A stretch of 64,000 bases of DNA, taken from contig NW_026577930.1 in the NCBI RefSeq assembly GCF_029407905.1, positions 1,054,001 through 1,118,000 of the forward strand, read 5' to 3'. A program made the position numbers and the translations under genes. The notes beneath the pieces are model-generated. The model ran no database searches, had not been told where the DNA came from, and worked only from the letters and a program-made list of their open reading frames with translations. The DNA comes from Bubalus kerabau. Taxonomy: Eukaryota; Chordata; Mammalia; Artiodactyla; Bovidae. Below are positions 31,541 through 44,028 of this stretch, piece after piece. The stretch's first letter is position 1, and each line of letters opens with the position of its first letter.

Positions 31541-33940
31541 TCTCCATGTTCATTCTTTCCTTCATGTATAGCTGAAAGTGAATTAATTGTAGTAGCTGTT
31601 TTGTTTTGTTTTGTTTTTAAAGAAATCCAGATCCACAGTGCACTTTTGAAGGAAAATCACCAGGTAGAATCTATAGGTTTGAATTAGAATGTGACATGAG
31701 CCAGGAAATAGACTTTGGTCTATTTGTACGGTGTTCTATTTGGCCACTAACTTTAGTTAGCCTAAATAATACAAAGTTAAATTCTCAGAATCCTTTAAAT
31801 ACTATGCAAGTGAATAATCTAGGTGTAACATTGTACTCATTATCTACTGCTGCTTAACATATTCACCCCAAAACATAGTAACTTGAAGCAGCTGTATGAA
31901 TCATTTCATAGTTTCTGTGGGTCAGGAATTCAGAAGTGGCCTCAGTAGGTGGTTTTGTCTTAGGCTCTGTCATGAGGTTGCATTCATGAGGTTGTTTGGG
32001 GCTACAGTCATTTGAAGCTGAAATATCTGCATCCAGACTCACTCATGTGGTTATTGGCAGACTCCACTTCCTTGCTGTGTGTGTTATTCCATAGGCTTCT
32101 ATAAGAGTATTCATGACAAAGCAGCTAGATTCTTCCATAGCAAATGATTCAAGAGATAAAATGCCACTGTCCTTTGTAGTCAAATCTCAGAAATGATGTA
32201 CCATTACTTCTGCTGTATTCTGTTTGTCACACAAAGCAACTCAGATACAGTGTGGGCATGAATACAGAGGGAAGGGGATCCTTGGAGAATATCTGAGCAT
32301 CCCTCTAGCTACTACAAACACAGTAGAGAATGGGGAGGCCTGAGATGAACTGGTGAGTGCATGCCCTACTCGAGTAATTCTGTTTATCTTTTTAGAACAC
32401 TGTGTGGGTCAAAAAACCAAGTCTCATTACAACTGGAAGGAAACACTCTTTTAAAAACACTGTATATATCAGTGGAAAAGGTGGGTAGCAGGATGTTTCA
32501 GTGAAAGAGAAAATGATATACTATAGGAATATGTGTCATTTTCAAGTTATGTCAAAAGAGAAAATGTCCTTTCTGTATATCTTTGATTTGAAATGGTAAG
32601 ATCTTCTTTTATTTCAGTCAGTGTTGAGGGGCAGGTGGTATAATTGTCTGATTCAAGCTGGAATAATTAGTAGCTATCATTATATGTACATTAAGGTAAT
32701 GTAAAAATGTAATTTGCATAAAATGTCATCATAATAATCTTTAAGTCATTTTGCCCACTATAAAGAGGACCCAAAAGAAAGCCATATGGCTAAAATTTTA
32801 ATTCTTACTACTTGTTAAAAAAACATAAAAATTGTGGTCATACCTTGATTCTCATAAATGTAGGTCTCCCAATTTTAGCTGTCTATTCAATATTTGCCAA
32901 AAAAAATGTGTTAGAGGATCATAACTATAAAAATAATTCCCATGTAGGTGGCTCCTCAATTGAGAAAAGAAGAGGTGGGTTGAATACTAGGAATATAAAA
33001 GGAAAACTGTATATATCATAATTTCTGGAACTTGGATAAAATAGAGGTACATTTCTAACAGATTAAGTTAATGGTATCAGGTAGTGGCATCTGTAATTGA
33101 TAGAAGCAGAAAGAAGAATTCAGAATCTGAGGAGAGAAAGGCAAGAAAATTGGATAATAGATTTTGTTCTGTTTTAAATGTCATAATTTTTTCTCATCTT
33201 ACATACAGGTCTCATATCCTTGTTATTATGGATGTATGGTGTTTGTGTGTATGATTTTTAAACCACACAGTTTAACAGTAAAACATATATATATATGTAT
33301 ATATATGCTTATCTTTGTGTTGTGATAGAGTTCATTTTCATGTTATCTAGAGTAGTTACCAAACCTCTGTATTAGGAAAATTCACATGGCAGATGAAGAA
33401 AATGAATTATAGTTCATGATTATATTCCCTCAAAGGGAGTTCTCTTAAAATGAAAATGACTGTTGAAGACGTCCAGATTAGGTAAAAATACTGGATGATA
33501 AAAAGGGCAGCATCATTTTTTTTTAAATTTGGTATGATGAATAACCGCTTCAAATTTCTGTAATGATATCTTGGCTGTCGATAATGGCAGAAGAGCTATT
33601 CAATAAAACAAATTTTAAGATACAGTTTTAAGATACATACCCATTTAGGTGGAAATCAGCACAGATCATTTTAGAAATCAGTATATAGTGTTGATTTTAT
33701 GCTCTATAAGCATATAACATTGACTCTACTTTTAGTTTTCCATAACAACTTTTGAGTCATCGTTAGGGTATGAGGGGCAGAATACTGGGCTTGGACTTGA
33801 CCTAGACCTGGAACTCCTATTTTCGATTGTGCGATATCTGGTGATTTGAGGCTCAAATCAACAGTAATGAAATGAAGGTAATGACACTTACCTCAAAGGA
33901 CACTTGGGATATTATTTGTTTATCTTGGGCTTTGTTTTGT
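31541..33940. other. AT-rich gene-free stretch; ancient repeat at about 31840-32150
   Basis: TATCTACTGCTGCTTAACATATTCACCCCAAAACATAGTAAC...CATAGTTTCTGTGGGTCAGGAATTC...CACTCATGTGGTTATTGGCAG is a common ancient mammalian interspersed repeat type; family not assigned. A (TA)n run lies at 33283-33307. No gene seen. Confidence 0.4.
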
Positions 33941-33944
33941 TTTA

Positions 33945-34130
33945 GATATTTTGTTTATTTATTTGGTTGTGCCCCCAGGTCTTAGTTGTGGCATGCAGGA
34001 TTTTTTAGTTTCAGCATGAGAACTCTTGCTGTGGCGTGTGGGATCCAGTTCCCTGACCAGGGATCGAACCCGGGCCCCTTGTATTGGGAGTGCAGAGTCT
34101 AAGCTACTGCAACACCAGGGGAAGTCCCTC
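33945..34130 (-). mobile_element. CHR-type SINE
   Basis: TTAGTTGTGGCATGCAGG...GATCCAGTTCCCTGACCAGGGATCGAACCCGGG...ACACCAGGGGAAGTCC. Confidence 0.85.
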
Positions 34131-34740
34131 AGTGGGCATTTGTGAGAAGTTAATGAGCAGCACATTTGCAAATAATTTGGAACTTGAAAAGTGCTATGCA
34201 AATGTAGATTATGAATAGTTACCTCCAATTTATGCTGGAAAACAGGTGTTTTCTTTTCCTTTTCTCGTTTATTTTCCTTCCTTTCTAACCATTTTATACC
34301 TCTGTCACTGCTCCTGCTGTCACAGAACTCGTCTCTAAACAGTTCCTGTCTTATAGCCTCCTTACAGACTGCTGTTTCTGATACGCTGGGCACTAAAAAT
34401 CAAAATGGAACAAAAAACAAGCTATTTGGATAGCTTATTTGAAGTTTTGCATTAAATAAATATGACTGTAATTTAAAGGCTCTGGTTTAAAACAGGAGGC
34501 AATAATTGTTCAGTAAACTGGTAGCCTTGTTTGGAATGATCAGGATCATCTACTATTTATTTACTTCCTGGTTCCTGTTGAGTTCCAGAAAGATGAAATC
34601 TGAGAAGTGTGAAACAAAAATAAATGAAATGTTATAGATTGTGGATATGTGGATAGAATATATGAACATATAAATATATTTGGGATATATAAAAGGGCAC
34701 AGCTCTTCGCTAGATAATAATATGTCCACATGGAGATTAC
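34131..34740. other. Unassigned AT-rich stretch
   Basis: No gene or repeat recognised. The 144-codon reverse ORF at 33959-34393 crosses the SINE boundary and is chance. Confidence 0.3.
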
Positions 34741-35878
34741 TTCAGTTCAGTTCAGTTCAGTCCCTCAGTCATATCCAACTCTGTGACCCCGTGGACTGCA
34801 GCATGCCAGGCTTCCCTGTCCATCGCCAACTCCCGGAGCTTACTCAAACTCATGTCCATTGAGTTGGTGATATCATCCAACCATCTCATCCTCTGTTGTC
34901 CCCTTCTCCTCCCACCTTCAATCTTTCCCAGCATCAGGGTCTTTTCCAGTAAGTCAGTTCTTCGTATCAGGTGGCCAAAGTATTGGCACTTCAGCTTCAA
35001 CATCAGTCCTTCCATTGAATATTCAGGACTGATTTCCTTGAGGATGGACTGGTTGGATCTCCTTGCTGTCCAAGAGACTCTCAAGAGTCTTCTCCAACAC
35101 CATAGTTCAAAAGCATCAATTATTCGGCACTCAGCTTTCTTTATAGTCCAACTCTCATATCCTTACATGACTACTGGAAAAATCATAGCTTTGACTAGGT
35201 GGACATTTGTTGGCAAAGTAATGTCTCTGCTTTTTAATATGCTGTCTAGGTTGGTCATAGCTTTTCTTCCAAGGAGCTGGTGTTTTTTAATTTCATGTCT
35301 GCAGTCACCGTGATCTGCAGTGATTTTGGAGACCCAAAAAATAAAGTCTCTTACTGTTTCCATTATTTCCCCATGTATTTGCCATGAAGTGATAGGACTG
35401 GATGCCATGATCTTAGTTTTCTGAATGTTGAGTTTTAAGCCAACATTTACACTCCCCTCTTTGAGTTTTATCAAGAGGCTCTTTAGTTCTTCTTCACTTT
35501 CTGCTATAAGGGTGGTGTCATCTGTATATCTGAGGTTATTGGTATTTCTCCTGGGAATCTTGATTCTAGCTTGTGCTTCATCCAGCCTGGCCTTTCTCAT
35601 GATGTACTCTACATATAAGTTAAATAAACAGGGTGACAATATACGGCCTTGACGTACTTCTTTCCCTATTTGGAACCAATTTGTTGTTCCATGTCCAGTT
35701 CTAACTGTTGCTTCTTGACCTGCATACAGATTTCTCAAGAGGCAGGTCAGGTGGTCTGGTATTCCCATCTCTTTCAGAATTTTCCACAGTTTGTTTTGAT
35801 CTACACAGTCAAAGGCTTTGGCATAGTCAATAAAACATAAGTAGATGTTTTTCTGGAATTCTCATGCTTTTTCCATGT
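34741..35878 (-). mobile_element. BovB LINE, 5'-truncated, with partial reverse-transcriptase ORF
   Basis: The TTCAGTTCAG... tail starts at 34741; the 5' end is lost in the RT domain near 35878. The frame 35163-35768 (201 codons) carries MGIPDHLTCLLRNLYAGQEA, the QG(R)ILSPCLFNLY box and the catalytic box as YTDD, where the family has YADD. A second frame (34752-35084) carries the C-terminal part, so the ORF is frameshifted. Not an active element. Confidence 0.93.
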
Positions 35879-36411
35879 TTACTTACTATTTCTCAAATCT
35901 AATGCCTTATCTCATGTCATTCTCATATCTGACTGATCTCAAAAAAAATAAAGCAATTTTATCTCTAAAATAATTCCCATGCACTGCCACACTAAAGTTC
36001 CAGTAATATTAGTGTTATCAGTAATAGCCTGTATAAGGTATTAAATAAATAGAAATGTACAAAATTTTTAAGAAATATACAACCAGGTAAATATCATAAT
36101 AAAGATATTTCTGAAAACCCCTTCACTTGTCTTCCTTAGCTCCTGTGCATAGCAGCGTCAGAGAATTTAACACAGTGCTCTGTACAGGCTGATTTTCTTG
36201 AGTGTCTCCCAGACTCGTCTGTAAACGCTGTTAGAGAGCAAATCACATCTTACTCTCCTTGCATTAAAACTACTAAGACTTGGTAAGACTGATATTTAGT
36301 AGTTCTCAATAAGTGTTTTTGAATGGATGAGTAAAAGATGAGAGCAAAGAGGAGAGATGACTGATACAAGCAAAGATAGAGAAAAATTCACACATAGTAT
36401 TAGCATTTTAA
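35879..36411. other. Unassigned AT-rich stretch
   Basis: No feature recognised. Confidence 0.3.
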
Positions 36412-36727
36412 AAATTATATATTTATTTATTTTTGGCTGTGCTGGGTCTTTGTTGCTGTGTGGGCTTTTCTCTAGTTGCTGGGAGTGGGGGCTACTCTCT
36501 AGTTATGGTGCGGTGGCTTCTCTTATCGTGGAGCACAGGCTCTAGGGCATGCGCAGGCTTCAGTAGTTGTGGCTCCCGGGCTCTAGAGCACAGACTCAGT
36601 AGTTGTGGCACATGGCCTTAGTTGCCACATGCTCCATGGCGTGTGGGATCTTCCCAGATCAGGAATCAAACCCATGTCTCCTGCACTAACAGGTGGATTC
36701 TTTACCACTGAGCCACCAGGGCAACCC
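36412..36727 (-). mobile_element. CHR/BovA-type SINE, long form
   Basis: A T-rich tail, then GGCTGTGCTGGGTCTTTGTTGC...GGAGCACAGGCTCTAGGGC...GATCTTCCCAGATCAGGAATCAAACC...ACTGAGCCACCAGGGCAACCC. The short forward ORFs here are SINE-derived. Confidence 0.85.
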
Positions 36728-37169
36728 TAGTATTAACATGTAATCTGTCTTTCTGTCTCTCATTTTGATTTTTTGTTTTTTGAGTTTTATTTTCTATTTT
36801 TTTAAGTTCATTTATGAGTAATTGCCATATCATTGTCATTTTTGGTAAATCTGTGCAGTTGTGAATCTGTCACTACAATCCACTTTCAAATGTATTCCAT
36901 TGTATGGATATATCTCGTTTTGTTCATCCATTCATCTTTGTTTTACAGACCTACCCTTTTTTCAGTTTAATCTTTCTTTGGGCTCTGCTAGTTTTATGGG
37001 GTAATTTCTGAGCCTGGCTTCCCCCCAGTGGCTGGAAGAAGCCTTTTTAGTTTTCCCAGAGTCTTTCTGGTTTTCACTCTCAACTTTTGTCAGTTAATCA
37101 CTATATGCCTCTTTTAAAAGCTTTTCCCCAATGTCAATTATTATATTTAACATTATCTGTTTCCACTGT
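36728..37169. other. T-rich stretch, possible L1 scrap
   Basis: GTATTCCATTGTATGGATATATC...GTTCATCCATTCATC near 36890-36935 resembles a reverse L1 3' end. Otherwise unassigned. Confidence 0.3.
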
Positions 37170-37355
37170 CATTTTTAAAAATTATTTACTTGGCTGTCCC
37201 AGGTCTTAGTTGTGACATGCAGGATCTTTTTAGTTGTAGCATGCAAAATCTTTAGGAATGGCATGTGGGATTTAGGTCCCCAACCAGGGATTGAACCTAG
37301 GCCCCCTTCCTTGGGAGCTCAGAGTCTTAACTACTGGACGACCAAGGAAGTCCCT
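37170..37355 (-). mobile_element. CHR-type SINE
   Basis: GTCTTAGTTGTGACATGCAGG...GGTCCCCAACCAGGGATTGAACC...CTACTGGACGACCAAGGAAGTCC. Confidence 0.85.
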
Positions 37356-38555
37356 GCACTGTCTCTATAGAAACTATTCCCTTCATTTTTCTCAAATGCC
37401 TGATTCTCATTCATTTTCTTTCACTAGAATACTATCCCAGTTAACCACAGTAAACAATTATTTTTTTTAATTTTACCGTTGCCTGTTTCAGGGAATACGG
37501 GGAATATGTGTGTTCTACCTATGATTAGTGATGGAGTTCTCATTGCCAGCTGAACTTTTGAAGATCCTATTTTAGTGTTTGCTCTTTGACCACTCCTGGC
37601 CCAACTATCAGTGGTGGAGTTCTCCAAGAAGCAGACTCTAAGATGAAGATTAGCATGCAAAAATTGTATTATGGAGTGCTCTTGGCATCAGCATCTGTTG
37701 GAAAGAAAGAAGGAAGCAGGATTTGTAAAGAGGGAAGGTTGGGCTGTGAGTGCAGCGTCCGTGAAAGCTTCATACAACTGAATGAAGCTCTGAAGCTGGG
37801 AAGGATGGCCCTGCAAAGTAGTCCAGAGTTGAGGCAAGGGAAGCATACCTTTGTATTGGTTAGTAAAAGTGACTTTGAGCAAGACAACTCCATCAGTGGA
37901 GACAATTCTTAAGGAGGGCTTCTCTTTAAGAGATTAGGGCTGTCTGTCAACACTTCTCATTACAGCTGAGAAAATAAATCCTTCTGTCTTTAAGGGGAAT
38001 CCAGATTGTATATCTAGCATCATGGAATCAGAAGGATTTTTCTCACTGATGACATGAAAGGCAAAGGGTTAGTCGAGGCATAAAGGATGGATCCAAGGTT
38101 TTTAGCCTGTGCAACTAGAAGGATGGGAGTCGCTATTAACTGAGATGGCACAGGCAATAAATGAAGTTCTTTGAGAGGGATTTCAGAAATTATATTTGGG
38201 CCATATTGTGTGTGAGATATCGATTAAACATCCAAAAAGGTATGTCAAGTTGACAGTTGAATATATGTCTAAGACCCAAGATGATTTTATTAATAACTGC
38301 CAGTATTTTTGCGTTGTTATTTTCTTTTTGTTTTCTGGTAACTTTTAAATATATTTTCAGTCAACTTCCTTAGTACAAATCCCTGGTTGTTCCATTTACT
38401 GAAATCTTGGAAGTCTAATAATAATTTTTTAATATATTTCCACACTTGAATGGCAACTTGAGTACATATCTATTCCTGTGGAATTGTCCTTATTACTTTT
38501 TTCAAGCATTTCAGGTATTTATGAGTATTTCTAGACTGTTTCTCTTCATCTAGTC
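37356..38555. other. Gene-free stretch; possible ancient repeat at 37610-37930
   Basis: GAAGCAGACTCTAAGATGAAGATTAG and following text looks like an ancient interspersed repeat and holds a 108-codon forward ORF (37586-37912) plus reverse ORFs; no domain is visible. The rest is AT-rich and unassigned. Confidence 0.3.
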
Positions 38556-38768
38556 TGTAGTGGTAGGCTCAGTGGTAAAGAATCCACCTGCAAGGCAGGA
38601 AATACAGGTTTGATCCCTAGGTTGGGAAAATCCCCTGGAGAAGAAAATGGCAGCCCACTCCAGTATTCTTGTGTGAGAAATCCCATGGACAGAGGAGCCT
38701 GGCGAGCTATGGTCTATGGGGTTGCAAAAAGAGTTGTGCATGACTTGGTGACTAAAAAGCAACAATAT
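38556..38768 (+). mobile_element. BovA2 SINE
   Basis: GGCTCAGTGGTAAAGAATCCACC through GCATGACTTGGTGACTAAAAAGCAAC. Confidence 0.8.
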
Positions 38769-39405
38769 TGTCATAGAACCCATGCTTAAGTTATTGTTTG
38801 TAGATATATCCTTGAACATAATCAACAGCAAAAATCTACCTACATCCAGTGTTTTAAGACACTCAAATTTGTTGATTGATTTTGGCTTTTTCTCAATCAC
38901 TGAGGCCAATGAAGACTTATTATTCATAAGATGGGGCATCTGCTGATATTTAAAAAGCTCAGTATTATTTTTGATTAATATTTTGTCCCAATTATGCAGA
39001 TTTATTTTGGATGGTTAATATCAAATCATCTGTTAATATTTTTGTCTTATCTCTGTTGTTATAGAAGTCATATAAAATACTTCTGGTCTTAGAATATGTT
39101 CATTTCTTATTTTTTGGTTTCAAACCCTCCTCTGGTTGAGCAGTTAGAAATGAGTAATAAATCTTTTAGTCACTCAGATATCTTAATATCAATTTAGAAT
39201 TTTTGATTTATATATTAAAGATGAATAGAGGTTTATCTCATAGGTAGTGGTATGGAGTACAAGTAACAAAGAAGAGTAAGTCCTAAATAATAATGTCACA
39301 GGTTATATACAAGGAAATGTGTAGTCAGAGTGAGTATATGGGCAGAAATAGTGGCCTATTTTTATATTGAATTCCATATATCTGTGTGTGTGTGTGTATG
39401 TATAT
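38769..39405. other. AT-rich stretch without gene
   Basis: Unassigned. A short (TG)n and TATG run at 39383-39404 abuts the BovB tail. Confidence 0.3.
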
Positions 39406-40425
39406 CAGATCAGTCGCTCAGTCGTGTCTGACTCTTTGCGACCCCATGAAATCACAGCATGCCAGGCCTCCCTGTCCATCACTAACTCCCGGAGTTCACA
39501 CAGACTCATGTCCATCGAGTCAGTGATGCCATCCAGCCATCTCATCCTCTGTCGTCCCCTTCTCCTTCTGCCCCCAATCCCTCCCAGCATCAGAGTCTTT
39601 TCCAATGAGTCAACTCTTCGCATGAGGTGGCCAAAGTATTAGAGTTTCAGCTTTAGCATCATTCCTTCCAAAGAAATCCCAGGGCTGATCTCCTTCAGAA
39701 TGGACTGGTTGGATCTCCTTGCAGTCCAAGGGACTCTCAAGAGTCTTCTCCAACACCACAGTTCAAAAGCATCAATTCTTCGGCGCTCAGCCTTCTTCAC
39801 AGTCCAACTCTCACATCCAGGCATGACCACAGGAAAAACCATAGCCTTGACTAGACGAACCTTTGTTGGCAAAGTAATGTCTCTGCTTTTGAATATGCTA
39901 TCTAGGTTGGTCATAACTTTCCTTCCAAGGAGTAAGTGTCTTTTAATTTCATGGCTGCAGTCACCATCTGTAGTGATTTTGGAGCCCAGAAAAATAAAGT
40001 CTGACACTGTTTCCACTGTTTCCCCATCTATTTCCCATGAAGTGATGGGGCCAGATGCCATGATCTTAGTTTTCTGAATGTTGAGCTTTAAGCCAACTTT
40101 TTCACTCTCCACTTTCACTTTCATCAAGAGGCTTTTTAGTTCCTCTTTACTTTCTGCCATAAGAGTGGTGTCATCTGCATATCTGAGGTTATTGATATTT
40201 CTCCTGGCAATCTTGATTCCAGCTTGTGCTTCTTCCAGTCCAGTGTTTCTCATGATGTACTGTGCATATAAGTTAAATAAGCAGGGTGACAATATACAGC
40301 CTTGACGAACTCCTTTTCCTATTTGGAACCAGTCTGTTGTTCCATGTCCAGTTCTAACTGTTGCTTCCTGACCTGCATACAGATTTCTCAAGAGGCAGAT
40401 CAGGTGGTCTGGTATTCCCATCTCT
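39406..40425 (-). mobile_element. BovB LINE, 5'-truncated, with open reverse-transcriptase frame
   Basis: The reverse frame 39639-40445 is open for 268 codons and holds the C-terminal half of the BovB RT: MGIPDHLICLLRNLYAGQEA, QGCILSPCLFNLY, the catalytic YADD (NNLRYADDTTLMAE), LNIQKTKIMASGPITSWEID and VPWTARRSNQSILKEISPGI. The remaining C-terminus is in another frame (39405-39623). The endonuclease and the first RT motifs are missing, so it cannot transpose by itself. The first codons of the frame come from the TATG repeat at 40426-40445. Confidence 0.95.
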
Positions 40426-40495
40426 ATGTATGTATGTATATACATATTTCATATGTATGTATGTATATACATACATATGAAATATATTATTGAAA
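40426..40495. repeat. (TATG)n repeat and inverted repeat
   Basis: TATG/TATA repeats contain the arms ATTTCATATGTATG (40446-40459) and CATACATATGAAAT (40470-40483), which could form a hairpin. Confidence 0.8.
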
Positions 40496-41568
40496 TATAT
40501 AGCTGGCTTCAGGTTCACAGAAATTCTTTACTCTTAAACTAGCCAGGTAATAAGGAGTTTTATATGCTGCCTGTGTTTTCATGAATATTTCTATTGTTGA
40601 GTTTAGCATCAATAACAAAATCCCACAGCCTAGTAGACAGATCTAGGACTTTGAAAGATTACAGACAATAATTATGGTGAATCTGTTCCTACAGGTTAAA
40701 TCCTGTGGTCCTCTATTAAAAACATGCTCATTTAGTGACACTTTAGTAAAAATACCATGAATTAAATTAGGAAGAGAAACCAAATCTTTTAAAAAGATGG
40801 TACTTTTTCAAAGTCAGTGATAGTGACTCTTTGGAATAGAACCCTAGCATCATTTCCAGTATTCCTCATGACCACAAAATCCAAGGCTTCAATTTGACAT
40901 TTAGTTTGTATTGTGGATATTGATTTCCTAGGGAAAAACAAAATGTGCTACTGTGGTCCTGTGTGCTTTATTGACCAAATAAATGCTGATTAAGAAGGCT
41001 TATGTACTATCCTTTAGTTTGTGTATTACTGCAAATTTATTTCAACGAAGCTTCTTTAATGATGGCTGATTGCAACTACATATATTAATAAACAGTACTA
41101 CTAATTTACAAACTGATTATAGATTTATTTGTTTTGTAGGCCTGCCTTAGCCCAGATAAAACCTTCAGTGTATTTTACAGTATTTTGTGAGGAGCTTTAT
41201 AATTAAGTTTATGTTTAAGTGGGAAGAGGCATGACAATACAATGCAGTTCCTCAAATCCTTTGATTTTTGCTGACTGCACTGAAAAGTACAAAAGCCAAA
41301 GAAGGCTACCAGATATTTTTATGACTAAGTTATAAATGATGTCTTTTGTTAAATATTTTTTCTAAAAATATAGTATCTTGGTTAAGTTAAAAGTGTTTTG
41401 CATCCCACCCAAGATACTGAAGACTCAAAAGCTATGACATTTCTCGTCAATATTTCCTACCCCCACATTCATTTAATATTACCTTAGTTAATTTTTCCTA
41501 TATATTGATTATTATGAGAAATCTGGGTATAATTCAGCTTTATTAGATATACTAAATTAACCATTCTT
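40496..41568. other. AT-rich gene-free stretch
   Basis: No gene or clear repeat recognised. Confidence 0.3.
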
Positions 41569-41936
41569 CAGTTAAGTCGCTCAGTCATGTCTGATTCTTT
41601 GCGACCCCATGGACTGCAGCATGCCAGGCTTCCCTGTCCATCGCCAACTCCTGGAGCTTGCTCAAACTCATGTCCATTGAGTCAGTGATGCCATCCATCC
41701 ATCTCATCCTCTGTCATCCCCTTATCCTCCTGCCTTCAGTCTTTCCCAGAATCAGGGTCTTTTCCAATGAGTTAGTTCTTCACATCGGGTGCCCACAGTA
41801 TTGGAGCTTCAGCTTCAGCATCAGTCTTTCCAGTGAATATTTAGAACTGATTTCCTTTGGGATTGACTGGTTCGATCTCCTTGCAGTCCGAGGGACTCTC
41901 AAGAGTCTTCTCCAACACCACAGTTCAAAAGCATCA
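41569..41936 (-). mobile_element. BovB LINE 3' end
   Basis: CAGTTAAGTCGCTCAGTCATGTC through CTCCAACACCACAGTTCAAAAGCATC; truncated within the C-terminal coding part. Confidence 0.9.
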
Positions 41937-41937
41937 C

Positions 41938-42009
41938 ACTAGGGCTCGAACCTGCAACTGATGCAGTGGAGGCACAGTGTCTTAACCACTAGACCACCAG
42001 GGAAATCCC
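41938..42009 (-). mobile_element. CHR-type SINE head fragment
   Basis: GGGCTCGAACCTGCAACTG...CTTAACCACTAGACCACCAGGGAAATCCCC, directly after the BovB truncation point. Confidence 0.7.
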
Positions 42010-42099
42010 CAAATAAACCTTCTTAATGCAGTCATTCTGCATTGCTAGCACTCTTACTGAATGGCATGGTTCAGGTCTATTTCATTGAACACTACCACT

Positions 42100-42970
42100 A
42101 AACAAGAGAATATAATCAATGTTTTTAGAACACCTTCACACACAACAGAATACACATTTTTTCCCCAAGTCCACAGGAACACACTCCAAGACAGGCCATG
42201 TGCTAAGCCTCAGTACTAACCTCAAAAAATGTACAGGAATTGAAATATAATGTATACTCTTTGACCATAATGGAATCAAACTAGGAATCAGTAATGGAAA
42301 AAAATAGAAGAATCTTCAAACACTTACAAATTAAATAACACATTTCTAAGTGTTTTGTGGGTCAAAGAGGAAAGCTCAAGAGAAGTAAAAAATACATCAA
42401 ACTGAATCAAAATGAAAATACAAGATATCAAAATTTGTGGGACACAGCTAAAGTAGTTCTGAGAGTGAAGTTTATAACACTATGTGTTTTCATTACAAAA
42501 GAGGAAAAGTCTTAAATTGATAATCCATGCACCCATTTCAGCAATTAAAAATAACAAAATATATCCAAAGCAAGCAGAAAGTGATAATAAAGATAAGACC
42601 AGAAATCAGTTAAATTGAAAACATAAAACAGTAGAGGAAAATAGCAAAATCAATTGCTGGTTCTTTGGAAAGATCCATAAAATTGATAACAACTGTAAAA
42701 TAGAAAGGAAAAAACTTCACTAATATCAGCAATCAAACAGTAGCTGTCATTACGTATGCATAAGGGGGTGTTATATACAACTAACAAAATCTTGCAGAAT
42801 CTGTATGTAGGAAACTACAAAATCCTAATGATATAAATCAAAGAGAATCTGAGTAAATGGAGAAATATCCATGTTTATGAATTGGAAGACTGACCATAGT
42901 AAAGATGTCAGTTCTCCTCAGATGGATCTATAGACTGAACACAAATGAGTCTGTTGTTACTGAAAAACAA
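42100..42970 (+). mobile_element. Old L1 ORF2 fragment, forward
   Basis: ACAACAGAATACACATTTTTTCCCC...GGCCATGTGCTAAGCCTCAG...AAATCAATTGCTGGTTCTTTGG...TCCATGTTTATGAATTGGAAGAC follows L1 ORF2 from the endonuclease end into the RT domain. Heavily mutated and without a long ORF. Confidence 0.75.
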
Positions 42971-43011
42971 ACTCACAGAAATTGTTTATCATTGCTCTCC
43001 ATATTGCCAGT

Positions 43012-43178
43012 TGGTTCCCTGGTGCCTGGTGTCTCAGGCAGTAAAGAATCTCCCTGCAATGCAAAAGACTTGAGTTTAATCCCTGGGTGGGGAAGATCCC
43101 CTGGAAAAGGACATGGCAACCCACTCCAGTATTGTTACCTGTAGGATCCCATGGACAGAGAAGCCTGGCAGACTACAG
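43012..43178 (+). mobile_element. BovA2 SINE
   Basis: GTTCCCTGGTGCCTGG...GCAACCCACTCCAGTATTG...CATGGACAGAGAAGCCTGGCAG, running directly into the BovB tail at 43179. Confidence 0.75.
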
Positions 43179-43797
43179 TCATGTCCGACTCTTTGCAACC
43201 TCATGGACTGCAGCATGTCAGGCCTCTCTGGCCCTCACCATCTCCTAAAGTTTGCCCAAGTTCATGTCCATTACATTGGTGTTGCCATCCTCTGATGCCC
43301 TCTTCTTCTGCCCTCAATCTTTCCCAGCATCAGGGACTTTTCCAATGAGTCAGCTGTTCACATCACATAACCAAAATACTGGAATTTCAGCTTCAGCAAC
43401 AGTCCTTCCAATGAGTATTCAGGGTTGATTTCCCTTAAGATTGATTGATTTAATCTCCTTGCAGTCCAAAGGACTCGAAGGAGTCTTCTCCAGCACCATA
43501 ATTCGAAGGCATCAATTCTTTGGTGCTCTGCATTCTTTACGGTTTAGCTCTCACAACTGTACGCAACCATTGGTAAGCCCATAGCCTTCATTATACAGGC
43601 CTTTGTTGGCAGAGTAGTGTCTCTGCTTTTCAACATACTCTCTAGGTTTGTCATAGCTTTCCTGCCAAGAAGCAAACGCCTTCTGATTTCATGGCTGCAG
43701 TCACCATCCACAGTGATTTTAGAGCCCAAGAAAAGGAAATCTGACACGACTTCCACCTTTCCCCCCCTCTATTTGCTATGAAGTAATGAGACCAGAT
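43179..43797 (-). mobile_element. BovB LINE, left half of an interrupted copy
   Basis: Complement of the BovB 3' end, from GTCATGTCCGACTCTTTGC to TATTTGCTATGAAGTAATGAGACCAGAT. The next BovB bases resume at 45213, so this is one older element split by a later insertion. More diverged than the other copies. Confidence 0.85.
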
Positions 43798-43839
43798 TGG
43801 CTAGTTGTCTGTGAACTTCCAAATTTTCAAGCTGGTTTT

Positions 43840-44028
43840 ATTTTTTTTATTTTTTTTTCTTTCTTTTTTTTTTGGTCTTTTTTATTATTTATTTTAATTG
43901 GAGGTTAATTACTTTACAATATTGTATTGGTTTTGCCATATATCAACTTGAATCCTCCACGGGTGTACACGTGTTCCCCATCCTGAACCCCCCTCGCATC
44001 ACCCTCCCCATACCATCCCTCTGGGTCA
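43840..44028 (-). mobile_element. Ruminant L1 3' end, reverse strand
   Basis: A T-rich tract, then TTAATTGGAGGTTAATTACTTTAC...CCACGGGTGTACACGTGTTCCCC...CCATACCATCCCTCTGGGTCAT, cut off where a forward BovB begins. Confidence 0.85.

Noticed and set aside
33959..34393. 144-codon reverse ORF
   Set aside because: It spans a CHR SINE and unrelated flank; composition and context indicate chance.
34783..35313. 176-codon forward ORF
   Set aside because: It is the opposite strand of a BovB 3' region; the real protein similarity is on the reverse strand. The same shadow appears at 39700-40077, 52448-52921 and 55357-55839.
36412..36727. Two forward ORFs rich in Leu/Cys, like small membrane proteins
   Set aside because: They are translations of a SINE; the same text recurs across ruminant genomes.
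37586..37912. 108-codon forward ORF
   Set aside because: It coincides with what looks like an ancient interspersed repeat; no signal peptide, domain or splice context.
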